NCBI RefSeq assembly: GCF_902490045.1
Contig: NZ_CABUCJ010000115.1
Location: 1 to 7,238, forward strand
Direction: 5' to 3'
Length of the DNA: 7,238 nucleotides
From: an uncultured Anaerotruncus sp.
Lineage (GTDB): Bacteria; Bacillota; Clostridia; Oscillospirales; Ruminococcaceae
Under the pieces are notes generated by a model. The model searched no databases. It saw only the letters and a program-made list of their open reading frames with translations, and was not told the origin of the DNA. A program made the position numbers and the translations under genes. Shown here piece by piece: positions 1 through 5,175 of this stretch (the stretch's first letter is position 1; each line of letters opens with the position of its first letter).

Positions 1-32
1 ACGGCGGTTCCCCTGCATCAAAAGTTTCGGGG

Positions 33-60
33 TCCGGGGGACTTTTCAAAGTCCCCCGGA
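33..60. repeat. Perfect 13-bp inverted repeat (intergenic stem-loop element)
   Basis: Positions 33-45 are exactly complementary to 48-60, with only TC between them, so the RNA would form a very stable GC-rich hairpin closed by a small T/A-rich loop. A short palindrome (CTCCGGAG, 64-71) and a run of six T (78-83) follow, but the T run starts 17 nt after the stem, so this is not a standard intrinsic terminator. It may end transcription of an upstream gene loosely, or it may be a copy of a dispersed intergenic hairpin element. Gut Oscillospiraceae genomes carry similar G-rich/C-rich hairpins between genes; that comparison is from memory. Confidence 0.55.
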
Positions 61-114
61 GTCCTCCGGAGTAAGAATTTTTTGTTAAATTTCTGAAAAG
101 TTATAATAAAAAAC

Positions 115-143
115 TATCATTTTGCGGCGCGGTCTGGTATAAT
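115..143 (+). promoter_or_regulatory. Sigma-A promoter of ridA (extended -10)
   Basis: TATAAT lies at 138-143 and is preceded by TGG, giving an extended -10 (TGnTATAAT). The -35 region about 17 bp upstream (near 115-120) is a poor match, which an extended -10 can compensate for. Transcription would start near 150, giving a leader of under 30 nt before the ridA ATG. A second TATAAT at 102-107 has no good -35 at normal spacing. Confidence 0.7.
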
Positions 144-177
144 GGGGGCAACAACCAACCACAGGGAGGCAGTCAAT

Positions 178-552
178 ATGAACAAGATCATTTCCGCAAA
201 GAACGCGCCTGCGGCGGTGGGCCCCTATTCCCATGCCGTACTGGCGGGCAACGCCCTCTACACTTCCGGGCAGCTTGGGCTCAACCCGGTGAGCGGGGAG
301 CTGGCGGACGGCGTGGAGGCGCAGGCGAAGCAGGCGCTGGAAAACCTCAAAGCGGTGCTTGAGACGGCTGGAATGGACTTTCAGGACGTTGTCAAGACGA
401 CGGTTTTTCTCTCGGACATGGGCGATTTTGCGGCGATCAACGCGATTTACGCGCAGTACTTCCCGGGTGACGCTCCGGCGCGCTCCTGCGTGCAGGTCGC
501 GGCGCTGCCCAAGGGCGCGGCGTTTGAGATCGAAGCGGTCGCCGTCAGATAA
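178..552 (+). CDS. ridA: RidA family enamine/imine deaminase
   Basis: A complete 124-residue member of the RidA/YjgF/YER057c family, the normal length for this small trimeric cytosolic enzyme. RidA hydrolyses reactive enamines and imines, classically 2-aminoacrylate released by PLP enzymes, to the keto acid plus ammonia. Visible family marks are GPYSHAV with Tyr17, the Y/TSGQLG segment, PARSCV with the conserved active-site Arg102, and Glu119 in the C-terminal EIEAVA. The start is the ATG at 178, with AGGGAGG at 163-169 just upstream. An in-frame ATG at 142 overlaps the -10 box and cannot be the start. The gene has its own promoter. In this purine-degradation setting its likely task is clearing 2-aminoacrylate made by a diaminopropionate ammonia-lyase (YgeX) encoded elsewhere; that link is inference. 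Family assignment is secure. Confidence 0.95.
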   Translation: MNKIISAKNAPAAVGPYSHAVLAGNALYTSGQLGLNPVSGELADGVEAQAKQALENLKAVLETAGMDFQDVVKTTVFLSDMGDFAAINAIYAQYFPGDAPARSCVQVAALPKGAAFEIEAVAVR

Positions 553-596
553 AAACGGCCGCATTAGTATGACTTATAGAGAAAGTACCCAAAATT

Positions 597-622
597 GATG
601 TTGATATTTTTTTATCAACATC
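597..622. promoter_or_regulatory. 26-bp perfect palindrome, candidate activator operator
   Basis: GATGTTGATA (597-606) and TATCAACATC (613-622) are exact inverted copies around six T. The element ends 11 bp before the -35 box of the permease promoter, so its centre lies about 60 bp upstream of the predicted start point. That is a typical place for an activator to bind. No T run follows on the + strand, which argues against a ridA terminator, although the RNA could form a hairpin. The obvious candidate binder is one of the two YheO-family regulators, but nothing in the sequence proves this. Confidence 0.55.
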
Positions 623-633
623 CGATAAAATGA

Positions 634-662
634 TTGCAACCGCCCGCGTTTTGCGCTATAGT
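634..662 (+). promoter_or_regulatory. Sigma-A promoter of permease-regulator operon
   Basis: TTGCAA (634-639) and TATAGT (657-662) are separated by exactly 17 bp, a good match to the sigma-A consensus. Transcription would begin near 669 and give a leader of about 50 nt, rich in A and containing the repeat at 677-704. The 26-bp palindrome sits directly upstream. Confidence 0.75.
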
Positions 663-676
663 GGATAACAGGAAAA

Positions 677-704
677 CAAAAAAATATTAGCGCAAAAAAA
701 TATT
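677..704. repeat. 12-bp direct repeat in the permease leader
   Basis: C followed by seven A and TATT occurs at 677-688 and again, identically, at 693-704, a 16-bp period with four bases between the copies. Both copies lie between the predicted transcription start and the permease start codon. This could be a tandem binding site, an unstructured ribosome-access region or chance in an A-rich leader. Confidence 0.6.
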
Positions 705-721
705 TGTTAGGGCGTGTTGAG

Positions 722-2044
722 ATGAACGAAATGAAAGCTCCCGCAGGTTCCGTATTTGAGATGTCCGGCGTGCCGCCGATGAAACAGGTCGTCCCGCTCG
801 GGTTGCAGCATGTGGTCGCCGCGATCGTCGGCGTCATCACCCCCGCGATCCTCGTCTCCAACGCCGTGGGTCTGGAGGTGGCGGACAAGACGCTGCTCAT
901 CCAGGTGTCGCTGCTCATTACGGCCGTCGCGACGCTCGTGCAGGTGTTCGGGCTGTGGCGCATCGGCGCGAAGCTGCCGGTGGTCATGGGCGTCAGCTTC
1001 GCCTATGTTCCGACGCTGCTCGCGCTCGCCAACGGCTACCGCGACATCGGCGTCATCCTCGGCGCGCAGATCGTGGGCGGCTGCGTCGCGATCCTCTTCG
1101 GCGTCTTCGTCAAGCAGCTGCGGGTGTTCTTCCCGCCCATGGTCACCGGCACGGTGATCTTTACGATCGGCCTCTCCCTCTACCCGACCGCCGTCAAATA
1201 CATGGCGGGCGGCGCGGGAGCCGCCGACTTCGGCTCGTGGCAGAACTGGCTGGTCGCCGCCATCACGCTGGCGGTCGTCATCTTCTGCAACAACTTCACC
1301 AGGGGCGTCACCAAGCTGGCGTCCATCCTGATGGGGATCGTCGTGGGCTATCTCGTGGCGCTCTGCTTCGGCATGGTCGACTTCTCCTCGGTGGGAGCCG
1401 CAGGGATCGTCGCGGTGCCCGTGCCCTTCAAGTTCGGGATCAAATTCGTCCCGGCGGCCTGCGTGTCGATGGCGGTCATGTACGTCGTCAACTCGGTCCA
1501 GACGATCGGGGACCTCACCTCGACCACGCTGGGCGGCCTCGACCGCGAGCCGACCGACAGGGAGCTTTCGGGCGGCATCGTCTGCCAGGGCGCGGCGAGC
1601 GTCGTGGGCGCCTTATTCGGCGGCCTGCCCACCGCGTCCTACAGCCAGAACGTGGGCATCGTCACCGTCAACCGGGTCGTCAACCGGGTCGTCTTCGGCT
1701 TTGCCGCCGTCGTGCTGCTGATCGCCGGCTTCGTCCCCAAGTTTTCCGCCCTGCTCACCACCATCCCGCAGTGCGTCATCGGCGGCGCGACCATTTCGGT
1801 CTTCGCCACCATCACGATGACCGGCATCCGCATGATCTCCTCCGCCGGGCTCACCCCGCGCAATGTCAGCATCGTCGGCATCGCGGTCGCACTCGGCGTG
1901 GGCGTGACGCAGGTGTCCGGAAGCCTCGCGGGCTTTCCCGAGTGGGTCGGAACCGTGTTCGGCGGCTCCTCGGTGGTCATTTCCACGCTGATCGCCATTC
2001 TGCTGAACCTCATCCTGCCCAGGGACCGGGCAGCGGAAAAATAA
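722..2044 (+). CDS. NCS2 (NAT) family nucleobase permease, xanthine/uracil/urate type
   Basis: A 440-residue, highly hydrophobic protein of the Xan_ur_permease family (about 14 membrane helices), predicted to import a purine such as xanthine or uric acid across the cytoplasmic membrane. TM1 carries the LQH motif (Gln29-His30). The family signature appears as QNVGIVTVNR at 309-318; position 9, usually Thr, is Asn317. By spacing, the helix-8 residue that is Glu in UraA (E241) and XanQ (E272) is Gln260 (VQTIGD), and the TM9 residue that is Asp304 in XanQ is Gln289. These replacements may change proton coupling or substrate choice. I prefer the ATG at 722, with AGGG (709-712) as a weak binding site nine bases upstream; TTG 704 and ATG 731 are in-frame alternatives. 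It is followed after 19 bp by a YheO-family regulator. Family is certain; substrate is inferred from the neighbouring ssnA and ygfK. Confidence 0.93.
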   Translation: MNEMKAPAGSVFEMSGVPPMKQVVPLGLQHVVAAIVGVITPAILVSNAVGLEVADKTLLIQVSLLITAVATLVQVFGLWRIGAKLPVVMGVSFAYVPTLLALANGYRDIGVILGAQIVGGCVAILFGVFVKQLRVFFPPMVTGTVIFTIGLSLYPTAVKYMAGGAGAADFGSWQNWLVAAITLAVVIFCNNFTRGVTKLASILMGIVVGYLVALCFGMVDFSSVGAAGIVAVPVPFKFGIKFVPAACVSMAVMYVVNSVQTIGDLTSTTLGGLDREPTDRELSGGIVCQGAASVVGALFGGLPTASYSQNVGIVTVNRVVNRVVFGFAAVVLLIAGFVPKFSALLTTIPQCVIGGATISVFATITMTGIRMISSAGLTPRNVSIVGIAVALGVGVTQVSGSLAGFPEWVGTVFGGSSVVISTLIAILLNLILPRDRAAEK

Positions 2045-2063
2045 CGGTTTTCAAAAGGAGCGG

Positions 2064-2708
2064 ATGCCTTTGAACAAGACTCTCGCCGCATATCTGCCGC
2101 TGGTCGACTTTTTGGCCGACTGCATGGGGGAAAACACGGAGGTCGTGCTGCACGACCTGACCGACTGGCACGAGTCGGTGGTCGCGATCCGCAACGGATA
2201 CATCAGCGGCCGCCAGATCGGCTCGCCCGTGACCGACCTGACCCTCAACGTGCTCAAGTCGGCGGCGTTCGAGCAGCAGTCCCACATGGCCAACTACCAG
2301 GGAATCGTGAAAAACGGGCACCGGCTCAAATCGTCCACCTTCTTCATCAAGGATGAGGCGGGCAAGCTGGTGGGGCTCCTCTGCGTCAACACCGACTACC
2401 ACGAGCTGCTCGAGGCGCACGACAAGCTGGGCGCGCTGATCGGGGAGATGGGTCTGCGGGCCAACCTGCCGATCACCGAGAGCTTCAACATGAACGTGCG
2501 CGAGCTGGTGCAGGCGAACCTGCACCGGGTCTGCCCGGGGTACGAGGAGCAGGTGGGGCGCATGAGCCAGAAGGAAAAGCTCGAGGTGATCGAGGGGCTC
2601 AGCGACCTCGGGACCTTCCTCGTCAAAGGCGCGATCGGCTGCGTGGCGGAAAGCCTCGGCGTGTCGGTCCCGACGATCTACCGCTACCTGAATATGATCA
2701 AAAAATAG
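2064..2708 (+). CDS. YheO-family transcriptional regulator (PAS-like sensor plus HTH), first copy
   Basis: A 214-residue protein with the two-part build of the YheO/DauR family. The N-terminal PAS-like domain (about 5-120) has the characteristic EVVLHDL near residue 26 and LKSSTFFIKDEAGKLVGLLCVN. The C-terminal helix-turn-helix (about 188-212) contains AESLGVSVPTIYRYL. It probably senses a small molecule and controls the neighbouring permease and catabolic genes. It lies 19 bp after the permease and is likely cotranscribed with it. The start is uncertain: AAAAGGAG (2053-2060) is only three bases from the ATG at 2064 but nine bases from an in-frame TTG at 2070. The second regulator has AAAAGGAG eight bases before its start, so TTG 2070 (212 residues) may be the true start. 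No member of this family has a role known to me in purine degradation, so the ligand is unknown. Confidence 0.88.
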   Translation: MPLNKTLAAYLPLVDFLADCMGENTEVVLHDLTDWHESVVAIRNGYISGRQIGSPVTDLTLNVLKSAAFEQQSHMANYQGIVKNGHRLKSSTFFIKDEAGKLVGLLCVNTDYHELLEAHDKLGALIGEMGLRANLPITESFNMNVRELVQANLHRVCPGYEEQVGRMSQKEKLEVIEGLSDLGTFLVKGAIGCVAESLGVSVPTIYRYLNMIKK

Positions 2709-2709
2709 A

Positions 2710-2745
2710 CAGAGGCCCGCTCCATGGGAGCGGGCCTCTGTTTTG
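2710..2745. terminator. Bidirectional intrinsic terminator between convergent regulators
   Basis: Positions 2710-2723 pair perfectly with 2727-2740, a 14-bp stem with an ATG loop. TTTT follows on the + strand. On the - strand a run of six T (complement of 2700-2705) follows the stem after four bases. It can therefore end both the permease-regulator transcript and the oppositely oriented regulator transcript. Confidence 0.93.
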
Positions 2746-2754
2746 CGCGGAGGG

Positions 2755-3390
2755 CTACGACTTCGCGTCGATGTAGCTGTAGAGGGTGTATTTGGAGATG
2801 CCGAAATATTTCGACACCTTGTCGCCGCTCTTGGTGATGAGGAAGGCGCCGGTGTCGTTCAGGAACTGGATAGCCTTGACCTTGTCGTCCTTGGTCATGA
2901 GGGCGACCGGCTTGCCGACGAGGCGGACGCTCTGGGAGATCAGCTCGTCGAGCAGCTCGTTGACGTTCTGGGAGATGCGCTCGGGCTCCTTTTCGGGCTC
3001 GGCGGTGGAGACGAGGGGCTTTAAGGCGCTGTCCACCATGAGCAGGCCGGTGATGTCGAAATTGATCGAAAAGATGCCCACCGCGTCGCCGTTTTCGTCG
3101 CGGATGTAGATGGTGCTCGACTTGAGGATGCGGCCGTCCTTCGTCTTGGTGAGGTAGCCGATCTGGTCCTGGAGGGCGCTGCGGTCGCCGTGCAGCGCCT
3201 CGAGCACGATGTGGGAGGGGCCGTCGCCGAGCTTGCGGTGGGTGACGTGCCCGTTTTCGATTGCGACGACGGTGTGATCGATGCTGTTGTCCGAAAGGTC
3301 GTGCACGACGACCTCGCAGTTCGGCCCGAACTGCTGGGCGATTCCCCGGGCGAGCTGGCGCAGGAAGGCCAGCGTGACGGCGTTGAGCAT
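2755..3390 (-). CDS. YheO-family transcriptional regulator, second copy
   Basis: A 211-residue paralogue of the regulator encoded convergently with it. The PAS-like domain covers roughly residues 5-120, with EVVVHDLSD and LKSSTIYIRDENGDAVGIFSIN matching the first copy position for position. An extra Glu/Pro-rich linker (about 125-135, PEKEPE) leads to the C-terminal helix-turn-helix region ending SKYFGISKYTLYSYID. The start is the ATG whose A is at 3390, with AAAAGGAG (3399-3406, complement) eight bases upstream. An open frame extends to 3468 but runs through the promoter, so the longer start is not credible. The gene is divergent from ssnA, and its promoter is back to back with the ssnA promoter, which suggests control of ssnA-ygfK and itself. 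Overall similarity to the first copy is modest outside the motifs, so this is an old duplication or separate acquisition. Ligand unknown. Confidence 0.9.
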   Translation of the reverse strand: MLNAVTLAFLRQLARGIAQQFGPNCEVVVHDLSDNSIDHTVVAIENGHVTHRKLGDGPSHIVLEALHGDRSALQDQIGYLTKTKDGRILKSSTIYIRDENGDAVGIFSINFDITGLLMVDSALKPLVSTAEPEKEPERISQNVNELLDELISQSVRLVGKPVALMTKDDKVKAIQFLNDTGAFLITKSGDKVSKYFGISKYTLYSYIDAKS

Positions 3391-3426
3391 GGCGTGGGCT
3401 CCTTTTGTCGAAATTGGTCTGGTTCC

Positions 3427-3454
3427 ATCATAGCACGTTCCCGGCGATTTGCAA
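3427..3454 (-). promoter_or_regulatory. Sigma-A promoter of the divergent YheO-family regulator
   Basis: On the - strand TTGCAA (3449-3454) and TATGAT (3427-3432) are 16 bp apart, and TGC directly before the -10 makes it an extended -10. Transcription would start near 3420, giving a ~30-nt leader that contains the AAAAGGAG site. A second TTTGCAA copy lies 14 bp further upstream at 3462-3468. Confidence 0.75.
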
Positions 3455-3504
3455 CAAAAACTTTGCAAGCTAAAAATTTTTTTTGAGAAAACGCGCAGGA
3501 ACTA

Positions 3505-3533
3505 TTGCATTTTGTACCCGATCATGCTAAACT
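3505..3533 (+). promoter_or_regulatory. Sigma-A promoter of ssnA-ygfK
   Basis: TTGCAT (3505-3510) and TAAACT (3528-3533) are separated by 17 bp, with TGC before the -10 forming an extended -10. Transcription would begin near 3540, about 250 nt upstream of ssnA. An A5T8 tract at 3472-3484, likely bent DNA, lies between this promoter and the divergent one. The -35 boxes of the two promoters are 50 bp apart, so one regulator bound between them could control both. Confidence 0.7.
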
Positions 3534-3592
3534 AAAACCAAAGACAACGGGCAAAAAATTCTGTACAATTCCAATAAATTCTTTTGTACAAA
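3510..3592 (+). promoter_or_regulatory. Three TGTAC-containing sites around the ssnA start point, candidate operators
   Basis: TTTTGTAC occurs at 3510-3517 and 3582-3589, the latter inside the palindrome TTTGTACAAA (3583-3592). AATTCTGTACAA (3557-3568) resembles the longer segment AATTCTTTTGTACAA (3577-3591), 23 bp between the two TGTACA cores. One copy lies in the promoter spacer and two lie just after the predicted start point, a layout that would suit a repressor. Binding by either YheO-family regulator is a guess, and AT-rich leaders produce such matches by chance. Confidence 0.4.
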
Positions 3593-3644
3593 GCGACAAG
3601 TTTATCGGATTCGTGGCTGCAACGGAGTGCTTCGCGCACGGGCT

Positions 3645-3736
3645 GGATGATCACCCTGACCGGGGAGGTCCCATGCGCGGCATGCCTGCGGGCCGGACGG
3701 GGAAGGGTGTTCATCCACAGGATGGACGCCTTTTTT
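3645..3736 (+). promoter_or_regulatory. Candidate riboswitch or attenuator leader upstream of ssnA
   Basis: The ssnA leader contains two mutually exclusive helices. In one state 3645-3656 pairs with 3705-3716 (11 of 12 positions Watson-Crick, one T-T mismatch, with T3644-A3717 able to extend it), closing a 48-nt core. In the other state 3706-3716 pairs with 3720-3730 to form an intrinsic terminator ending in six T. The terminator's whole 5' arm is therefore the 3' strand of the closing stem, the standard expression platform of a riboswitch in which aptamer folding turns the gene on. Inside the core, GACC (3658-3661) and GGTC (3667-3670) form a hairpin with a GGGGA loop, and a second hairpin can form at 3676-3690 or, alternatively, 3672-3684. 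A hairpin with a TTCGC loop (3627-3639) precedes the element. I cannot match the core to a known aptamer class. Given ssnA downstream, a purine or related metabolite is the natural ligand to suspect. A protein- or tRNA-controlled attenuator is also possible. Confidence 0.65.
3706..3736 (+). terminator. Intrinsic terminator in the ssnA leader
   Basis: The arms 3706-3716 and 3720-3730 form an 11-bp stem (two G-T wobbles) with an ACA loop, followed immediately by TTTTTT (3731-3736). It stands 52 bp before the ssnA start codon and after the ssnA promoter, with no gene between, so it must be conditional: transcription of ssnA-ygfK needs the competing pairing described for the leader, or partial readthrough. 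Confidence 0.88.
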
Positions 3737-3788
3737 GGTTGTTATGCGCTTTTCCACAAGCGTACCGCATGATGAAGGAGGAAAAAGC

Positions 3789-5123
3789 ATGTTACTGATA
3801 GGAAACGGACGGCTGATCACCCGCGGGGCGCACAACCGCCTGATCGAAAACGGCTGCGTGGCGGCTGACGGGAACGTGATTGCGGCGGTCGGGACGACGG
3901 AGGAACTGAAAAAACGCTATCCCGGGGCGGAGTTCATCGACGCGCGCGGCGGCATGATCCTTCCGGGGCTCATCAACGCCCACAACCACATCTACAGCGC
4001 CTATTCACGCGGCATCGCGATCAACGGCTACAGCCCCGCGAACTTCCTCGACATCCTCGACGGCATGTGGTGGACGATCGACCGCAACCTGCTTCTCGGG
4101 GACACCCGTATGAGCGCGCTGACCACCTATATCGACTGCATCAAAAACGGCGTCACGACGGTGTTCGACCACCACGCGAGCTACGGCGAAATCCCGGGGA
4201 GCCTCTTTGCGATCGCGGACGCGGCGAAGGAGACGGGGGTGCGCACCTGCCTGTGCTACGAGGTGTCCGACCGCGACGGTGCGGAGAAGATGCGCCAGGC
4301 CGTGAAGGAGAACGCCGATTTCATCGCCTCCTGCAAGCGGGACACGACCGACATGGTCAAGGGCATGATGGGCCTGCACGCCTCCTTCACCCTCTCGGAC
4401 GCGACCCTCGCCCTCTGCCGGGAGAACACCCCCGCGGACACGGGCTTCCACATCCACGTGGCCGAGGGGATGACCGACGTGTACGACTCCCTCAAAAAGT
4501 ACGGCAAGCGGGTCATCAACCGGCTGTTCGACAACGACATTCTCGGGGAAAAGACGATCACCGGCCACTGCATCCATGTGAACGGTACCGAGATGGACAT
4601 CCTGAGAGAGACGAACACGATGGTGGTACATAACCCCGAGAGCAACATGGGCAACGCGGTGGGCTGCCCGCCGACGATGGAGATGATCCGCCGGGGGCTG
4701 ACCGTGGGGCTTGGCACCGACGGCTACACCAACGACATGTACGAGTCGATGAAGGCGGCCAACTGCCTGCACAAGCACAACCTCTGCGACCCGACCGCGG
4801 CCTGGTCGGAGGTGCCCTACATGCTCTTTGAGGGGAACCCGGCGATCGGCGCGCGGTTCTTTGAAAAGAAGCTCGGCGCGCTCGAGCCCGGCGCGGCGGC
4901 GGACGTCATCGTCACCGACTACGACCCGCTCACCCCGCTTTCGGCGGACAACGTGAACGGTCACACCCTCTTCGGGATGACCGGCCGCCAGACGGTCACG
5001 ACGGTCATCGATGGGAAGGTGCGCATGAAGGACCGGGAGCTCGTCGGCATCGACGAGCGGGAGGTCATGGCGAAATCCCGCGAGCAGGCGGAAAAGATGT
5101 GGGCGCGCATCAACGCGCGGTAA
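3789..5123 (+). CDS. ssnA: SsnA, amidohydrolase of the purine/selenium-metabolism cluster
   Basis: A complete 444-residue metal-dependent hydrolase of the amidohydrolase superfamily, in the SsnA branch close to guanine deaminase and the ATZ/TRZ chlorohydrolases; E. coli SsnA is nearly the same length. The expected metal and catalytic residues are present: HNH (His65, His67) in INAHNHIYSAYSRG, HIHVAEG with His223 and Glu226, His260 in TGHCIHVNG, His281 in VHNPESN, and Asp311 in GLGTDG. The spacing from His260 to Asp311 fits guanine deaminase-like enzymes. The start is the ATG at 3789, seven bases after a perfect AAGGAGG (3775-3781); the frame also opens at 3735 but that lies upstream of the ribosome site. 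The reaction is not firmly established; the family is tied to anaerobic purine/urate catabolism and to selenium-dependent molybdenum hydroxylases by gene clustering. ygfK follows after 52 bp, probably in the same transcript. Expression likely depends on the leader terminator. Confidence 0.93.
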   Translation: MLLIGNGRLITRGAHNRLIENGCVAADGNVIAAVGTTEELKKRYPGAEFIDARGGMILPGLINAHNHIYSAYSRGIAINGYSPANFLDILDGMWWTIDRNLLLGDTRMSALTTYIDCIKNGVTTVFDHHASYGEIPGSLFAIADAAKETGVRTCLCYEVSDRDGAEKMRQAVKENADFIASCKRDTTDMVKGMMGLHASFTLSDATLALCRENTPADTGFHIHVAEGMTDVYDSLKKYGKRVINRLFDNDILGEKTITGHCIHVNGTEMDILRETNTMVVHNPESNMGNAVGCPPTMEMIRRGLTVGLGTDGYTNDMYESMKAANCLHKHNLCDPTAAWSEVPYMLFEGNPAIGARFFEKKLGALEPGAAADVIVTDYDPLTPLSADNVNGHTLFGMTGRQTVTTVIDGKVRMKDRELVGIDEREVMAKSREQAEKMWARINAR

Positions 5124-5175
5124 ACGAGCAGAACAATCCGGGCGGAGAACCCCCGGTTTACAGGAGGAATCAACC

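Noticed and set aside
85..564. Long - strand open frame over ridA
   Set aside because: It is an Arg-rich antisense shadow of a clear RidA protein, without a ribosome site or family resemblance.
597..622. Intrinsic terminator after ridA
   Set aside because: The six T are in the loop, and no T run follows the stem on the + strand.
955..2073. 372-codon + strand frame inside the permease
   Set aside because: Its translation is a low-complexity Arg/His/Gly-rich product of GC-rich out-of-frame reading; the permease frame has clear family motifs.
3693..3730. Guanidine-III (ykkC-III) riboswitch suggested by CCGGACGGGG followed later by CAGGA
   Set aside because: The second CCGG strand needed for its first helix is missing between the two motifs, and the 3' half is a simple terminator hairpin with a 3-nt loop rather than a pseudoknot.
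3505..3798. Possible small gene in the ssnA leader
   Set aside because: The frame starts within the promoter -35 box, crosses the intrinsic terminator and has no ribosome site; the region is better explained as regulatory RNA.
5138..5156. Terminator between ssnA and ygfK
   Set aside because: Only a 5-bp CCGGG/CCCGG stem with no T run; the two genes are probably cotranscribed.
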